In this document: one piece after another, positions 35,448 to 44,279 of the stretch
Layout of the letters: each line of letters starts with the position of its first letter
Position numbering within the stretch: the stretch's first letter is position 1
Notes under the pieces: model-generated
What the model was told of the DNA's origin: nothing
Database searches by the model: none
Seen by the model: the letters and a program-made list of their open reading frames with translations, nothing else
Assembly: GCA_947063875.1 (NCBI GenBank)
Contig: CAMSTY010000003.1
Coordinates: forward strand, 1-64,000
Reading direction: 5' to 3'
Length of the DNA: 64,000 bases
From: an uncultured bacterium
GTDB taxonomy: Bacteria > Bacillota > Clostridia > Lachnospirales > Lachnospiraceae
Made by a program: the position numbers and the translations under genes

Positions 35448-36029
35448 TTACGATAAAATAGCTATTTGGGCGGTTTCCTCCACAAGTTCTGCCAGATAGA
35501 CCGCCTCCCGCATATCCCTTCCCATTGTCACCTGCCCGTGGGCCCGGAGAAGAAACCCGCACATGCCCGGATGCTCTGCCAGTTCTTTGAGAATATGGGG
35601 AAAGTACTCCTTCGGCACTGCATAAGAGTGGGTATCAAACACCGGCACATAACCATGAAGTTTCATCCGGGAATGGTGGGTGGCAAAATCCAGTTGGTCA
35701 TGGGCGGCCGCCCATGCCGTAGCATAGGGAGAATGGCAATGCATAATCGCTCCAATCTGGGGAAAGGTCCGGTACAAGGCGCCGTGAAGCAGCGCCTCCT
35801 TGGAAGGCTTTTTGTCTCCTGCTACCACATTCCCGTCAAAATCGGTAACCACCGCCGTTTCCCTTCCCACCTCGTCAAAAGCAACATCCGTTGCCTTAAC
35901 CAGCATCAGCTCCCTGCCGGCAATCCGAATACTCAGATTCCCTCCATTGCTCATCTGGTAACCCTGGCGGTAAAATCTCTTTGCCGCCTGGCTCAGTTCC
36001 TTTATCTCCTGTTCATATTCAAAATCCAT
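35448..36029 (-). CDS. Class II aldolase/adducin-family protein
   Basis: A 193-residue class II aldolase-type metalloenzyme, the group of L-fuculose-phosphate and L-ribulose-phosphate enzymes. The N-terminal YQMSNGGNLSIRIAG phosphate/substrate loop, KEALLHGALYRTFPQIGAIM with its HCHS zinc motif, and the C-terminal LLRAHGQVTMGRDMREAVYL zinc-ligand segment are all present. It would cleave or epimerise a short sugar acid or sugar phosphate. ATG 36029 lies just past the stop of the UPF0261 gene, and the A-G-rich end of that gene supplies the ribosome binding site. It is the last gene of the metallo-hydrolase/UPF0261/aldolase operon. Confidence 0.87.
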   Translation of the reverse strand: MDFEYEQEIKELSQAAKRFYRQGYQMSNGGNLSIRIAGRELMLVKATDVAFDEVGRETAVVTDFDGNVVAGDKKPSKEALLHGALYRTFPQIGAIMHCHSPYATAWAAAHDQLDFATHHSRMKLHGYVPVFDTHSYAVPKEYFPHILKELAEHPGMCGFLLRAHGQVTMGRDMREAVYLAELVEETAQIAILS

Positions 36030-36033
36030 AGCC

Positions 36034-37260
36034 TCACCTTCCCCCTGCTTCCAATAGCCTTTCCATCTCCTCTGCACATATATGGGCAAACTCCGGATCA
36101 CAGAAATTCAGATCATATGTCTTAAAAATAATTTCCGGCTTTAATTCCTTCTCAAAAATCTCCCTCATCTTCCGTATCGTCTCCGGCTTGTAAAAGAATT
36201 CTCCCGGCCTGCTTAAGGTCCGAAGTCCTCCCAGAGGCAAAACCACCTCCGTTCTTCCTCTGGACCGGTTCAGACGGCTGACAATGGTTTGGGTGATCTC
36301 TAAAATCTCATGCTCATAAAGCCGGGTATGAGTCAGGTCCTTATTGTGCCACACATATCCCCGCTCCTCTGCATCCTCAAACAGTTCGTCCGACCGAAGG
36401 CAGGCAAAATCAATCCCTCCCGGACAGACCAGCGCAGGGATTCCTGTTTCTGCCGCAGCGCAGAGACGGTTATCCGCCCCCTTGCTGTATCCGTAACCGC
36501 CGAAATATTCTGCCGTCATCTCGTGAAGCGACAGGTCCATGACTGCTCCGATAATCCCCTGCCGGATCAGATCCTCCATCACTTTTCCCCCGATACCTGT
36601 AGAATGGAAGCTGATCGTCCTTCTCCCTCTCTTTGCCAGCTCATCCGATGCCTGCATCACCGTATCATTGGTTATCCCCATCAGCGTAGCTGCTATGTAG
36701 CACTCTCCTCCGGTATCAATGGACGATGTCCCGGCAGACACCATCCCCACCATGGCGCCTACGGCATTCCCCAGCACCGCCTGGCTGATCGGATTCATTC
36801 CTGCAAAATCCACAATGGAAGGAAGTACCATAATATCCTTATCTCCCACCACCGTATCAAAATACCGATACCCGCTGGCTATGGTGGAGCAGATCAGCTT
36901 TGGAAACCCGACAGGCAGCAGGCGAAGGGCGGCAGAACAGACGACTGTATTCTGCAGTCCGCCCATGCCGATCACCCCATCTATCTTCTTTTCCTCATAA
37001 AGCAGGCGAGTCATCCGACAGATGCCGTCTGTCATGGCAGAGATCGCTCCGCTTTTGTCCATTTTTGAAACCTGCTCCCAGGTATAGCCGCTCACGGCAA
37101 GGATCTGTTCCCGGGAGATATCCCCCTGAATCGGAACTCTTTCTCCTGTACTGATATCCAAAACCATCGGCTCCATACCCGCTGCCCGAATTTTTTCCCT
37201 TACAAATACAATCTCGTGATATTTTGTATCACAACATGCAATTACTGCAATTACTGCCAT
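36034..37260 (-). CDS. UPF0261/Tm-1-like ATP-binding protein
   Basis: A 408-residue protein of the UPF0261 family, related to the N-terminal half of the tomato virus-resistance protein Tm-1. It starts MAVIAVIACCDTKYHEIVFV with the family CDTK motif and continues with GVIGMGGLQNTVVCSAALRL, then GFPKLICSTIASGYRYF. The C-terminal half contains HSTGIGGKVMEDLI and VCPGGIDFACLRSDELF. The biochemical role of bacterial members is not settled. Here it is cotranscribed with a class II aldolase and a metallo-hydrolase, which points to catabolism of a small organic acid. It lies 30 bases after the metallo-hydrolase gene. Confidence 0.88.
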   Translation of the reverse strand: MAVIAVIACCDTKYHEIVFVREKIRAAGMEPMVLDISTGERVPIQGDISREQILAVSGYTWEQVSKMDKSGAISAMTDGICRMTRLLYEEKKIDGVIGMGGLQNTVVCSAALRLLPVGFPKLICSTIASGYRYFDTVVGDKDIMVLPSIVDFAGMNPISQAVLGNAVGAMVGMVSAGTSSIDTGGECYIAATLMGITNDTVMQASDELAKRGRRTISFHSTGIGGKVMEDLIRQGIIGAVMDLSLHEMTAEYFGGYGYSKGADNRLCAAAETGIPALVCPGGIDFACLRSDELFEDAEERGYVWHNKDLTHTRLYEHEILEITQTIVSRLNRSRGRTEVVLPLGGLRTLSRPGEFFYKPETIRKMREIFEKELKPEIIFKTYDLNFCDPEFAHICAEEMERLLEAGGR

Positions 37261-37289
37261 TCCTCTCGAAGTTCTCTAAACTTCTTATC

Positions 37290-38108
37290 TCACCTGCCTT
37301 CCGGTTCCAGGCCAAGGATTGGCGTTTTCTCGATCCGGCCCAGCATTTCTCTGTCGTGGCAGGTCAGAATATGCTCCAGACTTTCGGAGCGGTCCTTAAT
37401 CAGCCGAATACTGTTCCACACAGCTACAATATCCGAAAAACGGTTCGGCGGCGTGATATCATAGTGCAGCTTTTCAATGGGTTTTGTGTTGTCCTTAATA
37501 AAAATCGCATCCCCGCAGCAGATATATTTCCCTGCCGCTGTGTCAATCTCCACTGACTGATGTCCAACGGAATGTCCCGGCGTCTCAAACACCCGGACAC
37601 CCGGCATGATCTCTGCCTCACCCTCCACCAGCCTCATATCCATCCCCTCAAAGGGCCTGGTAATCCCCAACTGAGGCGCCTCATAAGATTTGTAATACAG
37701 AGGAATGGGATTCATAGCAAACTCATATTCCTTGCGATTTACATAAAATTCCGCATTGGTAAATCTCTCCATATAGAAACAATGATCCCAGTGGAGATGG
37801 GTAAATACCACAATCCCAATATCTTCCGGCTTATATCCCAGCTTCGCCAGCTGCTCTGTAATGGCCATCCCCTCCGGCTGGAAGGAGCCGTGGTGATGAT
37901 AGCGGTCTGCCCGCTCCGTGTCCGACATGCCTGTATCCACCAGCAAAAGCTTGTCCCCGCCTTCCACTAAATAAGTAAAAACCGGATACTCCTCCTCCTT
38001 ATCCGATGCCTCCGGATAAAAGGCGATAACTGAATGATGGTACAGATATTGCCTGGGAATCATTGTCACAAATCCTGTATTAATAGGCCTTATTGTTAAT
38101 TTACTCAT
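37290..38108 (-). CDS. Metallo-beta-lactamase-fold hydrolase
   Basis: A 272-residue MBL-fold enzyme with the zinc motif FTHLHWDH (HxHxDH), a following metal histidine in ETPGHSVGHQS and CCGDAIF with the bridging aspartate. The layout (LLLVDTGMSD near residue 55) resembles AiiA/AttM-type lactonases, so lactone hydrolysis is possible but unproven. The start at ATG 38108 has GGAGG 8 bases upstream; the preceding ATG at 38112 is out of frame. It is the first gene of the operon metallo-hydrolase, UPF0261, aldolase. A consensus promoter with the shared operator lies upstream. Confidence 0.87.
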   Translation of the reverse strand: MSKLTIRPINTGFVTMIPRQYLYHHSVIAFYPEASDKEEEYPVFTYLVEGGDKLLLVDTGMSDTERADRYHHHGSFQPEGMAITEQLAKLGYKPEDIGIVVFTHLHWDHCFYMERFTNAEFYVNRKEYEFAMNPIPLYYKSYEAPQLGITRPFEGMDMRLVEGEAEIMPGVRVFETPGHSVGHQSVEIDTAAGKYICCGDAIFIKDNTKPIEKLHYDITPPNRFSDIVAVWNSIRLIKDRSESLEHILTCHDREMLGRIEKTPILGLEPEGR

Positions 38109-38140
38109 ACATGGTACCTCCTGGCTATTGTATATGAGGC

Positions 38141-38195
38141 ATCCATTGTATCCAGTGTCCAATCTGATTATAAAAAATTCCGGGTCTTTTGTCAA
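38141..38195 (-). promoter_or_regulatory. Promoter and operator of the metallo-hydrolase operon
   Basis: On the minus strand TTGACA (38195-38190) and TATAAT (38172-38167) are exactly 17 bases apart. Directly after the -10 box comes ATTGGACACTGGATACAATG (from 38163), matching the sites at 34455 and 34569. The position suits repression by the GntR/FCD regulator. Confidence 0.75.
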
Positions 38196-38341
38196 TCAGA
38201 TTTTAAAATCCAGGCTTTTTTATACTCTTAAAAACTGCCTGGCATAATCCGCCATTCCCGCATACCTGCCTGCACAGCTTGATAGCGGCCTGGCAGCCGC
38301 CTGATAACAGCCGAACCCGACAGGAGTCACCTAAAATTACA

Positions 38342-38361
38342 GGGCTGCCATCTGGCAGCCC
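38342..38361 (-). terminator. Hairpin at the end of the DUF4132 gene
   Basis: GGGCTGCC and GGCAGCCC form a perfect 8-base stem with a 4-base loop, followed on the minus strand by TGTAATTTTAGG. It lies 24 bases past the DUF4132-type stop codon. The T run is imperfect. Confidence 0.6.
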
Positions 38362-38384
38362 CATACACTATCCTTATTCTCCCT

Positions 38385-41300
38385 CTACCCCAAAATCTGT
38401 TTCAAAATAAACGGGTCCTTAATCTTCTTATCCTCTGCCAGCAGCACAACCTTCGCCATAATCTCTGCCGTCTTCGGGTCCTCATCGACAAAAGGCAGGA
38501 ACAATTTGCCCCGCTTCTGGCTGTGCACCGGCAGGATATTCAGCATAGCGCCGCCTTCCTGGTGAACCACGCCGCTGCCCAGATGGACATTGTAGGAGGC
38601 CCGGCTTCCCTGAATCAGCGCATGGCTTCCGGACAGGGTAACATTCTTAAGTCCAAACAAAGGCAGGTTAAATTCCACAATGGCACGGCGCATCTCGATC
38701 GTGGAATGGCTGGTCTCCGGGTCCACGCCGCCGGCATGGGCCACACTGACTGCCAGGTCCACATCCCGCATCACCTCGCTGTAAATCAAATCCGGCACCT
38801 GTTCCATAGCCAGGGGCTGGAAGGTCTTCCGGTCAGAGAATTCCACCCATTCCAGAGTCGGAGCCTCCACATCGCTGGGAGAGAACCAGTCTGCCAGGGC
38901 ATAAATCCGGGCCACAATATTCTCTTTATAATAAATCTTCTGCAGTCCTTCCTCATAGTCCGCCACCCAGCGCCGCCCCCGCAGGCAGCCCACTGTCTTC
39001 CTCGGCTGAATCTGATTTCCGGCGAACATCCGGGAATACTTCTGCTCCGATTCCTCCGGCAGCTTTACATACAGTTCCCGGAACACCTGCTTAAAGGGCT
39101 GACGGATTCCATGGTCAAACAGATATCTCTGATACTCATGCCACTGGCCGGAACCGTACAGATCAAAGGGATGGGCAATCCGAAGTCCCTCTGTCGGTGA
39201 AAGCTTACGCCTCTGTCCGTCCCAAGCGGTCAAATACAGGAAACCCGCCTCCGCCATGTCCTCTTCGGACACACTCACGAAGCCGAACTCCCCGCTCGTC
39301 CCGTTCACCGCAAACACCAGCGGCTCCAGAATCGCCCGCACCACCGGATTCCCCAGCAGCTGCCCGGCCTCTGCCGCCATAAAGACATCTCCATGCTCCA
39401 TGGACTCCTCCATCATGGACCGGGTCCGGGAGTATTGGTCCTTCAGCTTCTTATGGGCCTCCTTCACTTCCAGCACATAGGGATTCTTCCCCAGCCGGGA
39501 GGGAACCGACTTCAGTTCCTTACCATCTTTCCGGCACAGGACCTGGCTTTTTCCGTCCCCGCCGATTTGCAGGCAGATCTCCACATCCTCCACCACAGTC
39601 CAATCCATCATGGCCGCAAACGCCTTTGCCAGCCGGGACTCCATATTGAGAGTCAGCCGGGTCACATCCCCATAGCCTGCCCGGACACTTAAATTCACCA
39701 GAGCCAGCTCCGCCGCCTTGGCCTCGCTGGCCCGCCTCTGGGCACCGAACTGACGGCTCTCCTTCAAATATTGCTGAATATATTGATAACGCTCCAGCAT
39801 ATCCTGGTCCCGGTCCTCCCCAAAGGGCACCAGTCCGTAACTCATCAGCAAATCCTTGTTCCGCTTGGCCCCGATCTCCTGGCGCAGGGCCTGTAGCGTC
39901 ACCTTTCCCGTGGCCGCATCCGCATACTTTCTGGCCCGGGAATGAGCCGTGCCGCTGGAAATATACTTGGCGGCATTGTAGAGCAGACCGAAATTTTTCT
40001 CCCCCAGAAGTCCGTAGGCCTCCTCAAACCAGGTCACGTCAAAGGCTCCGTTTTGCAGTTCTTCCGCCGTCAGGGGCGTGTACCTGGCAATTATCGCCTT
40101 TTTCTGTTCGTCAAAATGTTCGTTCATATGGGCCATAAAATAATAACAGCCGCTCTTTAATCCCTTCCAGCCCAGATAATCCTGAATCAAGTCAATCCAC
40201 TGAGGCGCATACATGGCCACCTCAATCAGCCTCGGTTCCTTAATGCTGGTTTTCTTCAGCGCCGCCTTCAAATCTGCCCCCGTCTCCTCTTTTCCCGGAT
40301 AGCTGGCCTTCAAAAGACTGCTTAGGACATCCTTTTTCGACCGGCTGCCGCCGCTGTAATACCAGGAATAGTAGGCCTCCCTGCTTAAGGTATCCTTTCC
40401 CAGGGCCATCAGAATCCGCACCAGATAATCAATTCCGCAGATATAGCTGATTCCCCGCATATCCCAGGAAAACTCCGTCTCTGCCTCCCCGCGGCGCAGT
40501 TCCGTATCCACCAGCACCGGCACGATTTTATCATACAGGCTTTGAAGCAGTTCTCCCAGCCAGGTACCCTCCCCAAGGGCCTGTTCCCCCTTCTGGAAAA
40601 GCTGATTGGTCATTTCCCTCCCGAAAAAGCTGTCCAGGACCCGCCGGTTCTGGGTCTTTATCCCTTCTCCCTTTTTCACCTCGCAGAGCAGCCGCAGACA
40701 ATCCTCTCTGGCAAAGTACTCCAGCACTGCCTTGTACAAAATATCCTCCGAAACCATCCCCAGATGGTAAGCCTTCAAAAACCAGTAAGGCCGGATTCCC
40801 GTTATGGTATTTTCCTGCCCCACGCCTCCCCCGCTGAAGATAAAACGCCTTCGTTTCCGTTCCTCCTGGCATTTCACTTCCAGCTGCCAGGCCGCCGCAA
40901 AGGCCCGCTTAAAATCTTCCTCATCCTGCCAGCTGGAAAGTCCGCCCAGATACCGGGAAAAGAGAGGCATGCTGCTGATGGCGGCGGTGCTTTCCAGCTG
41001 TCTCCCGCTCCACCCGGTATAAGTATAACGAAGAATCTTATTTTCTCGGCCGATCACCGGCGTCATGGCCTCTGTTACGGCAATCCCGGTCTCCAGAATC
41101 CGTTTTTCATCCCGGTAATGCCAGTGATAGGCCGATACAATATCCCGCACCTGCTTCCCATACTCCAGATCCAGGGCCTCCGTCTTCAGGGGCATACGCC
41201 CAAACACTTTTTCATAGAAAGGAAGGGCCGCCTGGCAGGCGCCGTCGCTTCTCTGATACAGCAGCATTTGCAGTTCCGCCACTGCCCGGTAATCACCGAT

Positions 41301-43607
41301 TTCTTTTTCATAGAAAGAGGCAAACACTTCCGGCAGCGGATAATCCGTCAGCTTCTGTTCCCAGATCGGCCGGCCATAATTCCATTTCCCTTTCAAAAAA
41401 TGATAAGAATTTCCCAACAGGGTCTTCTCCCCGTTGATGGCCGTATACTCGTAATCCTTATTTTCCCGGATCAGGCTATCCAGCTTTTTCAGCTTTGCCG
41501 CCGCCTCCTGCCAGGTAAAAGGCATACACTCCGCATAAAGCTGATCCGGCGTTTTCGTTGTCTTTCCAGGGCCGGGAACCTGCAGCGTCTCCGGCGCGTC
41601 CGGGTCATAGATCCCATAACCCTTTTTCTCCGATGCCCGCTCCCCGGCCTGGCCTCCCAATTCCTGAAGGAGTACCTTTTCCTTATCCGTGGGATTCTCC
41701 ACCAGTGCAGCCAGCTTTTTCAGTTGCTTGTACAATACGGCCTGTTTTTCATCCTTGGAAAGCCGCAGCAGCATATCCAGGCCCGCGCTGCGCTTTTCCT
41801 CCCGCTTATCCTGCAAAAGCCTTTTTAAGCAACCCTCCATTTGCTCCTTGGGTTGTTCCATCAAAAGGCCGATCAGGGTTTTCCGCAGATTGCTCCTCTT
41901 AAACCGTAGCATATCCTCTGTCATGCGGTACTCGGGTTCGGCGAGGGTCAGTGTCTTCACTACACGGACAGCCTTTGCCGAGGTTTTTGTATCCGCATTT
42001 CCCATGTATTGAATCGCCAGTTCCCGCTGCTTTTCATTTTCCGGATCGTACAGCAGGAGATTGAAAAGCACTGCCCGGATCTCGCTGCCGGCCTCTCCCA
42101 GAAGTTCCGCCGTCTCCGTGATTTTCTCCTCATCTCCCAGCAGGTAGGCCAGAAGGGCCTGCTCACTCACAATCGTGGCAGGCACAAGTTCCACCCGATG
42201 CCAGGGGAAGATACAGGGATCATAGACCAGCCCCTTTTTCGGCAACTGGCCGTAAAGCTGCCGAAACCGCCTATAGAGCCTTTCCGCCTCCTGCCTGCTG
42301 TCATACCAGTCCGAAATTCTCAGCGCCTGAGGCTTCTCCAGATCCGAAGAATACATCCTCTCTCCTATAGCCTTCCGAATCAGCTTTCCCGTCCGCTCCG
42401 CGAATGCCGGCATAAAGGCCGCGGTCAATTCCAAGTCATCGGACTGCTCCAGCAACACTTTTTTGGCCACCCGGATACGGATTTGCTCATCGTGAAGACT
42501 GTTATTGTAAAAGGAAGCGGTCAGCTTCTGATTTTTCGTCCCCGCCTCCACCAACCGCTCCATGGAACGGATTCCATCCTCCACCTCATAAAAACCCTGG
42601 GCCCACAAAGCCACACTGATGGCAATCGAATCCTCCGTCATCAGCTGCTCCTGGCAGAACTCTTTCTCCCGCAGGCACCGCCCCATCAGCGTCATCATTT
42701 TCCCGTTTATCCGGTCCACATGGTCATAATCCAGAATGCCGATCCAGGTAGACAGCGCCCGCTTCACCGAGGAATAGCGCAGCAGATCGTTATCGTCAAT
42801 CACCTGAAAAAGCTTCAAAAACGCCTCCGGCGTACCCTCGTCCATAGCCTCACAGATCACCTGGCGCAGCCCCTCCTGAAGACGCGCCGCCAGCAAAAGC
42901 CTGCACAGCAAATCCTGCAATTCTTCATGATCGGAGCGTAAAATCCCCAGAATCATCTCCCGATCCAGATAGGCCGTGTTATTCTCGCTTAAAATCAATT
43001 CCTTCATGGCCCCGATCACCGCCTGGTTGCCCCGGTCAATCTCCGCCGCATACAGATAGCTAAAACCCATATTAAAATAATAGTCGTTGCGGATGTAATC
43101 CAGCTTTTCCTCATCCAGCCTCCGCAGCATATAATCCTCCAGCCGCTCCCCGCAGTAGAACAGCTTTTCATAGGTCTTCAGAAGAGAAAACACTGAAAAA
43201 ACCTGGGGGCCGTAGCCGGCGGTCCGCACGGTTCTGCGCATCCACCCCTGCGTAAAAGGAAACCGGTTCAGCTTATCAATGATGTACAGGTAGGAATCCT
43301 GAAATGTCTTCGGCACAAAGACATCCAGCAGCTTCTGCCGGGAGACAGCTATGGCCGAAGGCTTTCCCGGCCGAAGCCAGGACCCGGACGCATTCTTCGG
43401 ACAAAACCATTCGGAAGGCTTTTTTTCCGGCGCTCCATAGTACGCCCTTGAAATCTTTAAAAAAACCTCGTTTCCACCCATCTGCTCGTTCTTCAAAGCC
43501 AGGGCCAGTTCCTTCTCTTCCCCTGAAAGCTTTCCAATCCGTTGTTCCAGAGCCTGCCTGCGGCTGTCCGCAATCCTCCTTCTGCTGCTCCAGTCGAAAT
43601 CCGCCAT
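38385..43607 (-). CDS. Giant DUF4132-type protein, 1740 residues
   Basis: A very large, apparently cytosolic protein without signal peptide or membrane segments. The first ~1000 residues are helical and repeat-like, resembling HEAT/armadillo arrays. The C-terminal third resembles DUF4132 proteins (E. coli YehI/MolR relatives): RLAKAFAAMMDWTVVEDVEI, the following KDGKELKSVPSRLGKNPYV, and then GIRQPFKQVFRELYVKLPEE. The last ~150 residues include VSVAHAGGVDPETSHSTIEM and GVVHQEGGAMLNILPVHSQ. The function of the family is unknown. It begins two bases before the stop of a 169-residue upstream gene, so the two are coupled. No catalytic motif is recognised. Confidence 0.75.
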   Translation of the reverse strand: MADFDWSSRRRIADSRRQALEQRIGKLSGEEKELALALKNEQMGGNEVFLKISRAYYGAPEKKPSEWFCPKNASGSWLRPGKPSAIAVSRQKLLDVFVPKTFQDSYLYIIDKLNRFPFTQGWMRRTVRTAGYGPQVFSVFSLLKTYEKLFYCGERLEDYMLRRLDEEKLDYIRNDYYFNMGFSYLYAAEIDRGNQAVIGAMKELILSENNTAYLDREMILGILRSDHEELQDLLCRLLLAARLQEGLRQVICEAMDEGTPEAFLKLFQVIDDNDLLRYSSVKRALSTWIGILDYDHVDRINGKMMTLMGRCLREKEFCQEQLMTEDSIAISVALWAQGFYEVEDGIRSMERLVEAGTKNQKLTASFYNNSLHDEQIRIRVAKKVLLEQSDDLELTAAFMPAFAERTGKLIRKAIGERMYSSDLEKPQALRISDWYDSRQEAERLYRRFRQLYGQLPKKGLVYDPCIFPWHRVELVPATIVSEQALLAYLLGDEEKITETAELLGEAGSEIRAVLFNLLLYDPENEKQRELAIQYMGNADTKTSAKAVRVVKTLTLAEPEYRMTEDMLRFKRSNLRKTLIGLLMEQPKEQMEGCLKRLLQDKREEKRSAGLDMLLRLSKDEKQAVLYKQLKKLAALVENPTDKEKVLLQELGGQAGERASEKKGYGIYDPDAPETLQVPGPGKTTKTPDQLYAECMPFTWQEAAAKLKKLDSLIRENKDYEYTAINGEKTLLGNSYHFLKGKWNYGRPIWEQKLTDYPLPEVFASFYEKEIGDYRAVAELQMLLYQRSDGACQAALPFYEKVFGRMPLKTEALDLEYGKQVRDIVSAYHWHYRDEKRILETGIAVTEAMTPVIGRENKILRYTYTGWSGRQLESTAAISSMPLFSRYLGGLSSWQDEEDFKRAFAAAWQLEVKCQEERKRRRFIFSGGGVGQENTITGIRPYWFLKAYHLGMVSEDILYKAVLEYFAREDCLRLLCEVKKGEGIKTQNRRVLDSFFGREMTNQLFQKGEQALGEGTWLGELLQSLYDKIVPVLVDTELRRGEAETEFSWDMRGISYICGIDYLVRILMALGKDTLSREAYYSWYYSGGSRSKKDVLSSLLKASYPGKEETGADLKAALKKTSIKEPRLIEVAMYAPQWIDLIQDYLGWKGLKSGCYYFMAHMNEHFDEQKKAIIARYTPLTAEELQNGAFDVTWFEEAYGLLGEKNFGLLYNAAKYISSGTAHSRARKYADAATGKVTLQALRQEIGAKRNKDLLMSYGLVPFGEDRDQDMLERYQYIQQYLKESRQFGAQRRASEAKAAELALVNLSVRAGYGDVTRLTLNMESRLAKAFAAMMDWTVVEDVEICLQIGGDGKSQVLCRKDGKELKSVPSRLGKNPYVLEVKEAHKKLKDQYSRTRSMMEESMEHGDVFMAAEAGQLLGNPVVRAILEPLVFAVNGTSGEFGFVSVSEEDMAEAGFLYLTAWDGQRRKLSPTEGLRIAHPFDLYGSGQWHEYQRYLFDHGIRQPFKQVFRELYVKLPEESEQKYSRMFAGNQIQPRKTVGCLRGRRWVADYEEGLQKIYYKENIVARIYALADWFSPSDVEAPTLEWVEFSDRKTFQPLAMEQVPDLIYSEVMRDVDLAVSVAHAGGVDPETSHSTIEMRRAIVEFNLPLFGLKNVTLSGSHALIQGSRASYNVHLGSGVVHQEGGAMLNILPVHSQKRGKLFLPFVDEDPKTAEIMAKVVLLAEDKKIKDPFILKQILG

Positions 43608-43608
43608 A

Positions 43609-44118
43609 TCACCACATCCTTCCTGTCAGCATCGTCAGCCTGACAAATGTAAATACCTTTTCCTCTGTTACCACAATCCGCTCCTCCAGTTCCTCCAGAG
43701 ACTGCCCGTCCATGAATATCCGGTAAATCCCATCCTCAAAGCACTGGATGGCGTTCTTCCCGGCCGCTTTCTTATCCGCCTTTTTCTCCCCATAGGAAAT
43801 CCCGAAGCTGATCTTCCCTTTCTCGGCCTGGTCCTCGATCTCCTCCTTCGTCAGGCAGGCCAGGACCTCAGGAAGGGCGGCTGGGGAAGAACCGGGGCGG
43901 GAAAAATCCTGCAGCAGCATTTCCGACTGCTCCAGCCTGCTGTTATATTCCTCCACCTGGGAATCCACTACCGCCAGAATCAGTTCCCGCACCGTCCCAG
44001 GGCATCCGGCAACCTCGCAGACCGTCTCCTCCACAGCCTTTCGCCGCTTACTCACGCTCTTTACATTCACCCGCAATTTCACACTTTTGTACCTCCGCAA
44101 ATTTCTTTGCTGCATCAC
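43609..44118 (-). CDS. Uncharacterised partner of the DUF4132-type protein
   Basis: A 169-residue soluble protein of unknown function. Residues 1-45 are basic, and a helical segment follows (VVDSQVEEYNSRLEQSEMLL). The second half has KISFGISYGEKKADKKAAGK, then CFEDGIYRIFMDG and ends in the distinctive TFVRLTMLTGRMW. The gene stop is separated from the DUF4132-type ATG by one base. The start may be 44118 or the next codon (MMQQ). A tight pairing suggests a shared complex, as an inference from position. Confidence 0.6.
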   Translation of the reverse strand: MMQQRNLRRYKSVKLRVNVKSVSKRRKAVEETVCEVAGCPGTVRELILAVVDSQVEEYNSRLEQSEMLLQDFSRPGSSPAALPEVLACLTKEEIEDQAEKGKISFGISYGEKKADKKAAGKNAIQCFEDGIYRIFMDGQSLEELEERIVVTEEKVFTFVRLTMLTGRMW

Positions 44119-44279
44119 AAGAAGCGATACACCATGTCCACTGACCTCATGCTTCGCCTTCGGCTCCCATTCGCTAAATGGCCAGGTATTGCTCTCGCTA
44201 AGTGTCCCTATTATATCACCTGGTCAATCATTCTGAAATATCTATTTTCAAAAAACCGGGGCAAAAACCAGGACAATTG

